Source: Bacillus rubiinfantis
GTDB taxonomy: Bacteria; Bacillota; Bacilli; Bacillales; Cytobacillaceae
Length of the DNA stretch: 64,000 nt
Reading direction: 5' to 3'
Assembly: GCA_000752035.1 (NCBI GenBank)
Contig: CCFE01000011.1
Coordinates: forward strand, 282,736-346,735
The position numbers were made by a program, and so were the translations under genes. The notes under the pieces were generated by a model. It searched no databases, was not told where the DNA came from, and saw only the letters and a program-made list of their open reading frames with translations. Below, one piece after another: positions 1-8,540 of the stretch (position 1 is the first letter of the stretch; each line of letters opens with the position of its first letter).

Positions 1-1
1 A

Positions 2-10
2 ATTGTACCA
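2..10 (-). promoter_or_regulatory. extended -10 element at the left edge
   Basis: Read on the minus strand this is TGG followed by TACAAT, an extended -10 pattern. It points out of the window to the left. In B. subtilis ftsE lies on that side of cccB in the same orientation, so this may be the ftsE promoter; that is inference. No clear -35 box is seen. A CACAAA/TTTGTG inverted repeat at 15-30 lies just upstream and could be an operator. Confidence 0.35.
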
Positions 11-202
11 CAATCACAAACAAATTTGTGCCACATTTCGCATGGCTTTATTATAACATCAAAAATCGCCAAAAAAAGCTTAAAAAATATTACAGTTTCA
101 TTTCAAACTATACAATAATTGACATCGTTATCCAGCATTGGCAAGGTTTTTTATTGACTGGAAGGTGAATTTGTCGAATTGAACCAACACAGTATTTTTC
201 GA

Positions 203-233
203 CAAAAAACGCCCTGTATGATAACAGAGCGCT
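203..233 (-). terminator. Rho-independent terminator of cccB
   Basis: Minus strand: GCGCTCTGT, loop TATCAT, ACAGGGCGT, then a run of T. It lies about 15 bases behind the cccB stop. Confidence 0.8.
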
Positions 234-247
234 TTACTTCTATGATT

Positions 248-565
248 TTATTTTTTTTCTGCCAGCCATTCAGCTACTTGATCCGCGTCATCACCTTTGA
301 CAACATTTGCTGGCATGCCTCCTGATGTACCTTTTTCAATAATACCAAGAATTTCATCTTTTGAATATTTTGCACCAATTTTATCTAGCGCCGGTCCCAT
401 ACCCCCTTTGAGGTCTCCCCCATGGCAGCTTGAGCATTTTTGATCGTAAATTTTTTCTCCCCCGGCTGATGCAGTATCTTTACCACCGTCATCGCCGCCT
501 CCGCAAGCAGCTAGACCGATGACCAGTGAGGTTCCGATGAAAAATGTAGCAAGTTTTTTCTTCAA
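248..565 (-). CDS. cccB: cytochrome c551 lipoprotein
   Basis: Small membrane-anchored c-type cytochrome of 105 residues that carries electrons on the outer face of the membrane. The N-terminus is a lipoprotein signal with Cys21 as the probable lipidated residue (LAACGGG), followed by a short Gly/Asp linker. The haem site is CSSCH at 44-48 and Met84 in GGMPAN is the likely sixth ligand. The start is TTG, preceded by a GGGGGAG ribosome binding site. The size and its place between the ftsE side and yvjA/prfB/secA match B. subtilis cccB. A promoter candidate overlaps the end of the upstream gene and a terminator follows, so it may be transcribed alone. Confidence 0.9.
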   Translation of the reverse strand: MKKKLATFFIGTSLVIGLAACGGGDDGGKDTASAGGEKIYDQKCSSCHGGDLKGGMGPALDKIGAKYSKDEILGIIEKGTSGGMPANVVKGDDADQVAEWLAEKK

Positions 566-606
566 TGGTTACTCCCCCTAAGTGTAAATAATGCCATCAT
601 TGCTTT

Positions 607-634
607 ATTATACCAATATTAACCGCGTTTGAAA
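607..634 (-). promoter_or_regulatory. SigA-type promoter candidate for cccB
   Basis: Minus strand: TATAAT (612-607) preceded by TGG, an extended -10, with a weak -35 TTTCAA (634-629) 16 bases upstream. It overlaps the last codons of yvjA. Confidence 0.5.
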
Positions 635-1485
635 CCCTCACCCAGGACTTCGGCTGCGTCCATCACTACAACAAAAGCCGTTGGGTCAATGCTTTTGACT
701 AATTGTTTCAATTTTGTGAACTCAGTTTGATCAACCACACACATTAATACCGGCCGCTCATGATCGGTAAATCCGCCATATGCTGAGATTTTTGTGACCC
801 CGCGGTCAATTTGTTTCAGGATTCCTTGCCGGACTTCTTCTTGCTTATTGGAAATAATCATCGCCATCTTCGAGCGTCCAAAACCAACCTGAATTAAATC
901 GATTGTTTTGCTGGTCACATAAAGTCCAATTAAAGCGTATAAGGCTTTTTCAATATCGAATACCACCGCCGCGGTTAGGACAATTAGACCATCAATCATG
1001 ACAACACATTTTCCTAAGGTAATATCTGTGTATTTATTGATAATTTGTGCCGCCAAATCCGTTCCTCCTGTTGAGGCCCTCCCGCGAAACACAATGCCGA
1101 GGCCTAGTCCGACGCCAATTCCGCCGAACAATGCACCTAATAAGGCATCGTTAGTCCACGGCTCCCAGCTTTTTGTTAAAAAAACAACTAAGGGGAGAAA
1201 AATCGTCCCAACCAATGTTTTGGCCCCATAATGTTTCCCTAATAAAACAACTCCGGCTATAAAAAGCGGAATATTGAAGGCCCATTGCACGTACGCCGGC
1301 TCAAGATTTAGTGCTGATTTTAAAATCGTGCTAATTCCGCTCACGCCCCCAGAAGCAATCTTATTTGGCAGTAAAAATACATTGAATGATATTGCAATAA
1401 TTGCCGAGCCAATCAGCACGAAAAAATAATCGAAGGCAATCGTCATGTTTTGATGCCGCTCAGCTAATCGTTTTCGTTTTTTCAT
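619..1485 (-). CDS. yvjA: YitT family membrane protein (YvjA-like)
   Basis: Integral membrane protein of 288 residues from the YitT/DUF161 family. A basic N-terminus (KKRKRLAERHQ) is followed by several hydrophobic segments up to about residue 200 and a soluble C-terminal DUF2179 domain. The glycine-rich GALFGGIGVGLGLGIVFRG stretch and ASTGGTD motif are family-like. No biochemical function is firmly established for this family. ATG at 1485 is preferred over the adjacent TTG because GGGGA lies at good spacing. Its position between cccB and prfB is the same as yvjA in B. subtilis. Confidence 0.85.
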   Translation of the reverse strand: MKKRKRLAERHQNMTIAFDYFFVLIGSAIIAISFNVFLLPNKIASGGVSGISTILKSALNLEPAYVQWAFNIPLFIAGVVLLGKHYGAKTLVGTIFLPLVVFLTKSWEPWTNDALLGALFGGIGVGLGLGIVFRGRASTGGTDLAAQIINKYTDITLGKCVVMIDGLIVLTAAVVFDIEKALYALIGLYVTSKTIDLIQVGFGRSKMAMIISNKQEEVRQGILKQIDRGVTKISAYGGFTDHERPVLMCVVDQTEFTKLKQLVKSIDPTAFVVVMDAAEVLGEGFKRG

Positions 1486-1639
1486 CAAGAATCCCCTCTA
1501 CAAAGCTTTTTTACCGAAGTGAGTATAGCATGGGTAAATAATGGTGTAAATGCCACTAAGTTGACGTGGTAAAGCAGTGAATTTCCTTTTCTCAGTTTAA
1601 AAAATCATAGAAGTACTCGTCGTATAAGTAAGTTTAAAA

Positions 1640-1770
1640 AATATGTATCGGAGTCCGGGCCCCGCCGGTGCCGCTGATATTTTCGAAAAAGCGCTGATAT
1701 ATATTATTTTTCGCTGATATCTGCTCCAAAGTCGCTGATATTTTTCTAATCGGAGCCCGGGCGCATTCAC
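1640..1770. repeat. short tandem array, 20-21 bp period (CGCTGATAT)
   Basis: Four copies of CGCTGATAT at 1672, 1692, 1712 and 1733 are separated by variable 11-12 base fillers. The array is bracketed by two copies of ATCGGAGYCCGGGC, at about 1647 and 1748. It lies between the prfB terminator and the yvjA promoter region. The rest of the 373-base gap (1486-1858) shows no supported gene. Confidence 0.7.
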
Positions 1771-1804
1771 CAATAGTGCTATTTTCATTTATAGCCCGCT
1801 TTTT

Positions 1805-1843
1805 CCAAAAAAAACCTTTACCCATTTTTAAACGGTAAAGGTT
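1805..1843 (-). terminator. Rho-independent terminator of prfB
   Basis: Minus strand: AACCTTTACC, loop GTTTAAAAAT, GGTAAAGGTT-like arm and a T run. It begins 16 bases past the prfB stop. Confidence 0.85.
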
Positions 1844-1858
1844 CCTCATTTATAGTGA

Positions 1859-2960
1859 TTATGAAATTCTTGAGCGTAAATACGCATTAATAAACATATC
1901 GATATCGCCATCCATCACCGCTTGCACATTGCCTGTTTCCGTACCGGTTCGATGATCCTTTACCATAGAATAGGGATGGAAAACATAGGAGCGGATTTGG
2001 CTGCCCCAGCCGATCTCTTTTTGCTCACCGCGTATTTCGGCAATCGCCTTTTCCTTTTCTTCCACTTCTCTTTGGTAGAGCTTCGCCTGCAACATTTTCA
2101 TCGCGTGCTCCCGGTTTTGGATTTGTGAACGTTCCGTTTGACACGAGACCACAATCCCAGTTGGTAAGTGCGTGATGCGAATCGCCGACTCCGTCTTATT
2201 GACGTGCTGTCCGCCGGCACCGCTGGAACGATACGTATCGACTCGCAAATCCTCTGAGCGGATGTCAATTTCAATGTCATCATTTAATTCCGGCATGACG
2301 TCACAGGAAACGAAGGAGGTATGGCGCCGTCCTGATGAATCGAACGGTGAAATACGCACGAGTCGGTGAACGCCTTTTTCTGCTTTCAAATAGCCATAAG
2401 CGTTGTGGCCCTTAATACCAAGCGTAACACTTTTAATACCGGCTTCATCTCCAGGAAGATAATCCAGTGTCTCAACTTTAAAGCCTTTGCTTTCCGCCCA
2501 GCGCGTATACATGCGCAGCAGCATTGAACCCCAATCCTGGGACTCGGTCCCCCCTGCACCCGGATGCAGCTCTACGATTGCGTTGTTTTTATCATATTCA
2601 TCGCTTAACAGCATTTGTAATTCAAATTGCTCCAAACGTTCTGTCAACACCTGCAGTTCTCCCTCAAGCTCAGCCTGCAGCTCGGCATCCTCTTCTTCCT
2701 TCACAAGCTCATAAGTTAATTCAAGATTGTCATACGCTTCACTTAACTCATAAAACTCATGAACCTGGTCCTTTAAGCCATTTGCTTCACTGATGACTTT
2801 CTGGGCCTGATCTTGGTCATTCCAAAAATCTGGCTGCAGCATCAGATCCTCTAATTCCGCAATTCTGGCCTCTTTATTTTCTAAGTCAAAGAGACCCCCT
2901 AAAGTCCGCTATTGTCACAGCCATTTTTTCAAGTGTATTACGTATTTCTGCTAATTCCAT
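1859..2960 (-). CDS. prfB: peptide chain release factor 2 (programmed +1 frameshift)
   Basis: RF2 terminates translation at UGA and UAA. The main frame contains the GGQ motif (SSGAGGQHVN) that triggers peptidyl-tRNA hydrolysis. The long frame alone lacks its N-terminus. A short upstream frame starts at ATG 2960 (MELAEIRNTLEK), reads through ADFRGSL, and stops at UGA (2888-2886). Shifting +1 at CTT-TGA-C joins it to DLENKEARIAELEDL and the main frame, giving 366 residues, the usual RF2 length. An AGGGGG sequence just before CTT acts as the internal Shine-Dalgarno. AGAGGTG precedes the start. This is the well-known autoregulatory frameshift, not a broken gene. Confidence 0.96.
2886..2900 (-). 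promoter_or_regulatory. prfB +1 frameshift site
   Basis: Minus strand AGGGGGTCTCTTTGA followed by C: internal Shine-Dalgarno, slippery CTT and in-frame UGA. Low RF2 lets the ribosome slip to the +1 frame and make more RF2. Confidence 0.95.
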
Positions 2961-2963
2961 CAT

Positions 2964-3321
2964 GCTCACCTCTATTAAAAATATCAGCCAATTTTTTCCA
3001 ATATTATTACTTACACTTAGCCATTCTTCATTATACCGTGAACTCAGGAAAAAATTCAAAAATTGGCTTACCAGGAGGAATAAGTCTGTTTCCCAATTTT
3101 TTGTCCCAAAGAAAATTGATGCCTTTGGTTATTTAGCTATATAATTAAAGGATAACATTATTAGCGACTGGCAAGATTGTTGTCACTACCGATTGTTCAA
3201 TGGTAAGATATAATAGGAAAATTAGCGAAAGTATAGTGACGTTTTTTTTAAAAAAACAGTACTTGTAAAACTTATTTCAGTAGTAACTCTTAGCTTAAAG
3301 AAAAAGGAGCGTTCTTCAAAT
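2964..3321. other. divergent intergenic region prfB/secA
   Basis: About 360 AT-rich bases between two divergent genes. A TATAAT at 3209-3214 on the plus strand is a possible secA -10 box, but I see no convincing -35 at normal spacing. No RNA element or supported small gene was recognised. Confidence 0.4.
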
Positions 3322-5832
3322 ATGGGGATTTTAAATAAAGTTTTTGATTTAAACAAACGTGAATTAAAACGGTTGGACAAGCTTGCGAATAAAATCGACG
3401 CCCTTGCATCCGAAACGGAACGGCTTAGTGACGAACAGCTCCGTGAGAAAACGGAAGAATTTAAGCTCCGTTATCAAAAAGGCGAAACACTTGACGACCT
3501 GCTTGTTGAGGCATTTGCAGTTGTGCGCGAAGGCGCCCGCCGTGTGCTCGGTCTCTATCCATACCATGTGCAGCTGATGGGTGGGATCGCCCTTCATGAA
3601 GGTAATATTTCCGAGATGAAAACAGGTGAAGGTAAAACATTAACGGCTACCATGCCGGTTTATTTGAATGCGATATCCGGCCGCGGCGTTCATGTTGTCA
3701 CAGTCAACGAATATTTAGCCAGCCGTGACGCTACCGAGATGGGCCAGCTTTATGAATTCCTTGGCCTAACTGTTGGCTTAAACCTAAATAGTATGGATAG
3801 TTCTGAAAAACAAGAAGCCTATGCCGCCGATATCACCTACGGAACCAACAATGAATTCGGTTTTGACTATTTACGTGATAATATGGTCCTTTATAAAGAG
3901 CAAAAGGTGCAACGCCCGCTATTTTTTGCCGTAATTGATGAGGTTGACTCGATCTTAATTGACGAGGCGCGTACACCATTAATTATTTCTGGGTCAGCAC
4001 AAAAATCAACATCGCTTTATATTCAGGCGAACGGTTTCGTCCGTACGTTAACAAAAGATGTTGACTACACGTATGACGAAAAAACAAAATCCGTCATGCT
4101 GACCGAGGAAGGAATCAGCAAGGCCGAAAAAGCCTTTGGTATCAAAAATCTATTTGATATTTCGCATGTAACTTTGAATCATCACATCAATCAGGCATTA
4201 AAGGCAAATGTCACGATGCACCTAGATGTGGATTATGTTGTTCAGGAAGGCGAAATTGTCATTGTTGACCAATTTACCGGACGTTTAATGAAAGGACGCC
4301 GCTACTCAGAGGGATTGCACCAAGCTATCGAAGCCAAAGAGGGCGTTGAAATTCAAAACGAAAGCATGACGATGGCCACCATTACCTTCCAGAACTACTT
4401 CCGGATGTATGAAAAACTAGCCGGGATGACTGGTACTGCCAAGACGGAAGAAGAGGAATTCCGCAACATCTATAATATGAATGTTATTGTCATTCCGACA
4501 AATAGGCCAATTATCCGTGATGACCGTGCTGATTTGATTTACGCCTCGATGGAAGGTAAGTTCCGAGCAGTTGTGGAGGACATTGTTCAGCGCAATCAAT
4601 TGGGACAGCCAGTGCTCGTCGGTACTGTCGCCATTGAAACATCAGAATTAATTTCAAGAATGTTGCAGAAAAAAGGCGTGCGCCATAATGTTCTAAACGC
4701 GAAAAATCATGCGCGCGAAGCGGAAATTATTGCCGAAGCCGGGCATCGTGGCGCTGTTACCATCGCGACTAACATGGCAGGCCGTGGTACCGATATTAAA
4801 CTGGGCGAAGGTGTAGTTGAACTTGGCGGTCTAGCAGTTATCGGTACGGAGCGCCATGAAAGCCGGCGGATTGACAATCAGCTGCGCGGACGTTCCGGTC
4901 GTCAAGGGGACCCTGGTGTAACTCAGTTTTATCTCTCAATGGAAGACGAACTGATGCGCCGCTTTGGCTCCGATAATATGAAAAATATGATGGCGAAACT
5001 AGGTATGGATGATGACCAGCCAATTCAAAGTAAAATGGTATCTAGAGCCGTTGAATCTGCGCAGAAGCGTGTTGAGGGCAATAACTTTGATGCCCGTAAA
5101 CAATTGCTGCAATACGACGACGTTTTGCGCCAGCAACGGGAAATTATCTACAGACAGCGTGACGAAGTATTAGAATCTGAGAATCTTCACGATATTGTTC
5201 AAGGAATGATTCAACGTTCGATTGAACGTCATGTTAGTACTTTTGCTCCAGGACATGCAGATGAAGAAGAATGGAATTTACAAGGAATTGTCGATTTTGT
5301 TCATGGCAACCTGCTGCCAGAAGGCGATATTACTGTTAATGACCTTAAGGGTAAAGAGCCCGATGAGATGGTTGAATCAATACTCGCTAAAGTCAATGAG
5401 CGTTACGCCCAGAAGGAAGATATCCTAAGTTCGGAACAAATGCGTGAATTCGAAAAAGTTGTTACCCTAAGAGCCGTCGATTCGAAATGGATTGATCATA
5501 TCGACGCAATGGACCAGCTCCGCCAAGGTATCCATCTGCGCGCTTATGGGCAAACTGATCCGCTGCGCGAATATCAACATGAAGGCTTTGCCATGTTTGA
5601 AGCGATGATTGAATCAATTGAAGACGAAACTGCGATGTATATTATGAAGGCGGAAATCCGCAACAATCTTGAGCGTCAGGAAGTAGCTCAAGGCCATGCG
5701 GTGAATCCGAAGGAAGACGGGGAAACGGTTAAGAAAAAGCCGAAAGTTAATAAAGTCAACATCGGCAGAAATGATCCTTGTCCATGTGGCAGCGGAAAGA
5801 AATATAAAAACTGCTGCGGAGCCGCAAAATAA
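3322..5832 (+). CDS. secA: preprotein translocase ATPase SecA
   Basis: Motor ATPase that pushes unfolded precursors through SecYEG. The 836 residues match the usual Bacillus length (about 840). The Walker A loop is GEGKT at 102-106 and the Walker B/DEAD region contains VIDEVDSILIDEARTPL near 205. The helicase-like second motor domain includes MAGRGTDIKLG and QLRGRSGRQGD. The C-terminal zinc tail is CPCGSGKKYKNCC at 820-832, which binds SecB-like partners or membrane lipids in the family. AAGGAG precedes the ATG at a somewhat long spacing of about 12 bases. It stands alone, divergent from prfB, and is followed by a strong terminator. Confidence 0.98.
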   Translation: MGILNKVFDLNKRELKRLDKLANKIDALASETERLSDEQLREKTEEFKLRYQKGETLDDLLVEAFAVVREGARRVLGLYPYHVQLMGGIALHEGNISEMKTGEGKTLTATMPVYLNAISGRGVHVVTVNEYLASRDATEMGQLYEFLGLTVGLNLNSMDSSEKQEAYAADITYGTNNEFGFDYLRDNMVLYKEQKVQRPLFFAVIDEVDSILIDEARTPLIISGSAQKSTSLYIQANGFVRTLTKDVDYTYDEKTKSVMLTEEGISKAEKAFGIKNLFDISHVTLNHHINQALKANVTMHLDVDYVVQEGEIVIVDQFTGRLMKGRRYSEGLHQAIEAKEGVEIQNESMTMATITFQNYFRMYEKLAGMTGTAKTEEEEFRNIYNMNVIVIPTNRPIIRDDRADLIYASMEGKFRAVVEDIVQRNQLGQPVLVGTVAIETSELISRMLQKKGVRHNVLNAKNHAREAEIIAEAGHRGAVTIATNMAGRGTDIKLGEGVVELGGLAVIGTERHESRRIDNQLRGRSGRQGDPGVTQFYLSMEDELMRRFGSDNMKNMMAKLGMDDDQPIQSKMVSRAVESAQKRVEGNNFDARKQLLQYDDVLRQQREIIYRQRDEVLESENLHDIVQGMIQRSIERHVSTFAPGHADEEEWNLQGIVDFVHGNLLPEGDITVNDLKGKEPDEMVESILAKVNERYAQKEDILSSEQMREFEKVVTLRAVDSKWIDHIDAMDQLRQGIHLRAYGQTDPLREYQHEGFAMFEAMIESIEDETAMYIMKAEIRNNLERQEVAQGHAVNPKEDGETVKKKPKVNKVNIGRNDPCPCGSGKKYKNCCGAAK

Positions 5833-5847
5833 TATAACATGAAACTA

Positions 5848-5880
5848 TAGGGGCACTGGCATAGGCCGGTGCTCTTTTTC
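5848..5880 (+). terminator. Rho-independent terminator of secA
   Basis: GGGCACTGGC, loop ATAG, GCCGGTGCTC, then TTTTT, 18 bases after the secA stop. Confidence 0.9.
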
Positions 5881-5984
5881 GACTATAAAGAGAGTTCGGT
5901 CCCCTTGGTGGCCGTTCCCTTCGTTCGAGAGAGAGTTCGGTCACCTATAGAGGTGATAAGCGACCGGGTGCCACTCTTGAGAGT

Positions 5985-6294
5985 GAGTCCGGGCTCCTAT
6001 AACACCGATTGGTGACCGTTTCCACTCCTTGAGAGCTGGGCTCGGGCTCCTATTACACCGATTGGCTACCGTTTCCACTCCTTGAGAGCTGGGCTCGGGC
6101 TCCTATTTCAACGATTGGCTACCGTTTCCACTCCTTGAGAGCTACGCTCGGGCTCCTATTTCAACGATTGGCTACCGTTTCCACTCCTTGAGAGCTACGC
6201 TCGGGCTCCTATTTCAACGATTGGCTACCGTTTCCACTCCTTGAGAGCTACGCTCGGGCTCCTATTTCAACGATTGGCTACCGCTTCCACTCCT
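5985..6294. repeat. 53-bp tandem repeat array, about six copies
   Basis: The element starting CTCGGGCTCCTATT recurs at 5988 (variant), 6041, 6094, 6147, 6200 and 6253, exactly 53 bases apart. The later copies are almost identical. Each carries GAGC-NNN-GCTC, a small palindrome, plus CCACTCCTTGAGAG. Degenerate related copies fill 5885-5987. The array lies between the convergent secA and hpf terminators. I see no coding frame in it and nothing else in the 573-base gap (5833-6405). Confidence 0.9.
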
Positions 6295-6363
6295 AAAAAG
6301 AGAGAGCAGTCCCCAATAAAGTTTATAAGTACTTAAAAATGTTATAACGCCGAGTAATGACAA

Positions 6364-6391
6364 AACGCCGCCTGAATCATCAGGCGGCGAA
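6364..6391 (-). terminator. terminator of hpf
   Basis: Minus strand: CGCCGCCTGA, loop TGAT, TCAGGCGGCG, then TTTTG. Very stable, GC-rich 10-bp stem. Confidence 0.85.
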
Positions 6392-6405
6392 TGAATTCTT
6401 TGAAA

Positions 6406-6945
6406 TTATTGTGCCTCAATTAAGCCATAACGGCCATCTTTCCGACGATAAACAACGTTTGTACGGTTTGTATCTGCATTTGTAAATACGTAGAAGTTAT
6501 GCCCCAGCATGTTCATTTGTAGGATGGCTTCCTCGCTATCCATTGGTTTTAAATCAAAACGCTTTGTTCGTACTAATTCAAATTCATCTTCATCATGAAC
6601 TTCAGTTGCTGGATTTGTTAGTTGGAAAGGAACCGCCCCAGTTTCACGGAACTTTCGGTTCACTTTTGTTTTATGTTTACGGATTTGGCGTTCTAATTTA
6701 TCGCCAATTAGGTCAATTGCCGCATACATATCACTGTTTGTCTCCTCGGCACGCAGTACTAAATTTTGCAGCGGAATCGTTACCTCTACCTTAGAGGTTT
6801 TATCTGGATTGAATCTAAGATTCACATATACTTTCGCATCGGGTGCTTCAGTAAAATATCGCTCCAATTTAGCAATTTTCTTTTCAACATATTCTCTAAT
6901 TGCTGGAGTTACCTCAATGTTTTCACCACGTACGCTATAGATCAT
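6406..6945 (-). CDS. hpf: long ribosome hibernation promoting factor
   Basis: HPF (YvyD) of 179 residues, the long form that dimerises 70S ribosomes into inactive 100S particles in stationary phase or stress. The N-terminal S30AE domain spans about 1-100 (MIYSVRGENIEVTPAIREYV). A linker leads to the C-terminal dimerisation domain from about 122, ending with HNFYVFTNADT and VVYRRKDGRYGLIE. A strong AAAGGAGGAG ribosome binding site precedes ATG 6945. A sequence matching the SigH consensus lies upstream, as known for B. subtilis yvyD. It has its own terminator, so it is probably monocistronic. Confidence 0.96.
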   Translation of the reverse strand: MIYSVRGENIEVTPAIREYVEKKIAKLERYFTEAPDAKVYVNLRFNPDKTSKVEVTIPLQNLVLRAEETNSDMYAAIDLIGDKLERQIRKHKTKVNRKFRETGAVPFQLTNPATEVHDEDEFELVRTKRFDLKPMDSEEAILQMNMLGHNFYVFTNADTNRTNVVYRRKDGRYGLIEAQ

Positions 6946-6983
6946 CTGTGGACTCCTCCTTTTATTAAGGCTATGTATTTACA

Positions 6984-7011
6984 ATTCTATTTTGCCCCAT
7001 GTTTCTCCTGC
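6984..7011 (-). promoter_or_regulatory. SigH-type promoter candidate for hpf
   Basis: Minus strand: GCAGGAGAA, 12 bases, ATAGAAT. This fits the SigH consensus RnAGGAwWW-N11/12-RnnGAAT with one mismatch. It ends about 40 bases before the hpf start. B. subtilis yvyD is known to be under SigH and SigB; a SigB match here is only weak. Confidence 0.6.
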
Positions 7012-7199
7012 TAAATCGAAATAAAACTTTGTCGATTTTTTGACAAAAACATCAGGAAAATAGTAGCAACAGCATTCCACCACCTTTTAACAGTTGTACT
7101 AAGCTATCCATCTTTATTTTAATATTACATGGGACAAATTACCAATAAAATGATAGCGGAATAAGTTACAATGATGTGAAACCAAAGGAGGCCCCTGTA

Positions 7200-7694
7200 A
7201 TGACACAAGAAGAAAGAAAACTACTTGCCTGGCATGAGACATTGGAATTGCACGAATTAGTAGCATTTCAAGCGACAGGCTTAATGAAACTAAAAATGTC
7301 CATTAACAAAGTAGCGTCTAATGAGTTAAAAGAACTCTACCGCAAAAGCATTCATGACCTTGAGGCGAATTTAAATGAACTGTTAAAGTTTTATCCGCAA
7401 GCCCAGGGATATCAATCACGTGATGAGGATGAACGTGAAGATTTAGGGTTCTTCGCTGCTGACTTATTGTTGCTTTCGAAAACATTGGTACGCAACCTAG
7501 CTGCGGCCATTACAGAAACGGCTACTCCCGCTTTACGGCAAACCTTTACAAGACAATTGACAAGTGCGATTCGCGGCCATGAAAGAGTGTTTAACTATAT
7601 GTACAAACACGGCTATTATCCTGCCTATGACTTAGGAAAGCTGCTGGGACATGATGTTGAAAACGCTCAAAAGGCGCTAAGAATGCGATACTAA
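7200..7694 (+). CDS. CotF-like spore coat protein
   Basis: A 164-residue alpha-helical protein resembling the spore coat protein CotF family. Features are the N-terminal LAWHETLELHELVAFQ segment, repeated helices with many Leu/Lys/Glu and the C-terminal YMYKHGYYPAYD segment typical of the family. No signal peptide or membrane segment is visible. I chose ATG 7200 because AAAGGAGG lies 8 bases upstream; a longer GTG start at 7176 would overlap that site. It occupies the place where B. subtilis has the flagellar fli/hag/flg cluster. A terminator follows. Family assignment is by resemblance only. Confidence 0.72.
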   Translation: MTQEERKLLAWHETLELHELVAFQATGLMKLKMSINKVASNELKELYRKSIHDLEANLNELLKFYPQAQGYQSRDEDEREDLGFFAADLLLLSKTLVRNLAAAITETATPALRQTFTRQLTSAIRGHERVFNYMYKHGYYPAYDLGKLLGHDVENAQKALRMRY

Positions 7695-7710
7695 TTTTAA
7701 TATGATTCAA

Positions 7711-7737
7711 GGCAGCGGCAGTGTTCGCTGCTTTTCC
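7711..7737 (+). terminator. terminator between the coat gene and comFC
   Basis: GCAGCG, 8-base loop, CGCTGC, then TTTT. It lies between convergent stops and may serve the plus-strand gene mainly. Confidence 0.6.
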
Positions 7738-7740
7738 AGT

Positions 7741-8457
7741 TCAACGAGCTAATGTCAGCGATTGAATACTGGCTGCTCCCGCTTGTTGCAAGAGCCTAGC
7801 CCCATGGCGTATGGTAGAACCAGTTGTATAAATATCGTCAATAAGAACAATGCTTCTACCTTGAATATCGGCATTTTGTATAACATTGAATACTTGGGGA
7901 AGATGAATTCGTTCTGTTCTTGACTTTTTTGACTGTTTCTCCAAATGAATCCGGGTAAGGAGTTCCGTTACAGGAAGGCCCGCTCCTACTAATAACGCAG
8001 CGGCTTGATTAAACCCTCGTTCATACAACCTTTCGGAACTCAGGGGAATCGGTACAAATAAATCAGCATTAATTTTCTGGACAGCCTGTTTTACATATGG
8101 GGCAAACACCCTTACCAGATCATAGTCCCCGCGAAACTTAAACTTTGCCAAGACCTCTTTTAAAAAATCGTTATAGACAAATAGTGATTGGTTCCTTTTC
8201 AACACTCCCTGCCACCTAGAGTCCTCCTCCCAGCGATAACAATCATGACAGATGTCACCGTGACGAAAATCCTCCGCCACCAATTGGAAGGGGCGGCCAC
8301 AGATTTGGCATGTTTTTCCGGTAATTTTTTCAAGTTTACTTTCACACTCTCGGCAAATGAGCTGTTCCTGCTGGACTGAAAAAATAACTCGCCAGCCAAT
8401 TTCAGGACTAATAGGATTATGACAAATCAAACAGCAATCTTGACGGAGAAAGGTCAC
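7741..8457 (-). CDS. comFC: ComFC, phosphoribosyltransferase-fold competence protein
   Basis: Late competence protein needed for DNA uptake together with ComFA. The N-terminal part has two CxxC pairs typical of a zinc ribbon (CLICHN, CREC, CQICGRPF, CHDC). The C-terminal part is a type I phosphoribosyltransferase fold with the PRPP loop VLIDDIYTTGST. GTG 8457 is preferred since AAAGGAG lies 9 bases upstream; the longer GTG at 8478 sits inside that site. This gives 238 residues. It follows comFA on the same strand with an 83-base gap and no comFB between them. Confidence 0.93.
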   Translation of the reverse strand: MTFLRQDCCLICHNPISPEIGWRVIFSVQQEQLICRECESKLEKITGKTCQICGRPFQLVAEDFRHGDICHDCYRWEEDSRWQGVLKRNQSLFVYNDFLKEVLAKFKFRGDYDLVRVFAPYVKQAVQKINADLFVPIPLSSERLYERGFNQAAALLVGAGLPVTELLTRIHLEKQSKKSRTERIHLPQVFNVIQNADIQGRSIVLIDDIYTTGSTIRHGARLLQQAGAASIQSLTLAR

Positions 8458-8540
8458 TCTTACCAACTCCTTTCGCACTCAATACCTATTGGCTCTCCAT
8501 CTTCGCAATTTTCGGTGGAAAACTACACCTATCAACTCCT

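Noticed and set aside
1597..1849. Minus-strand small frames in the yvjA-prfB gap
   Set aside because: They read through the repeat array and the prfB terminator; no ribosome binding site.
1859..2960. prfB as a frameshifted pseudogene
   Set aside because: The break is the conserved programmed +1 site with internal Shine-Dalgarno.
5885..6300. Possible CRISPR array
   Set aside because: Whole 53-bp units repeat without unique spacers and no cas genes are present.
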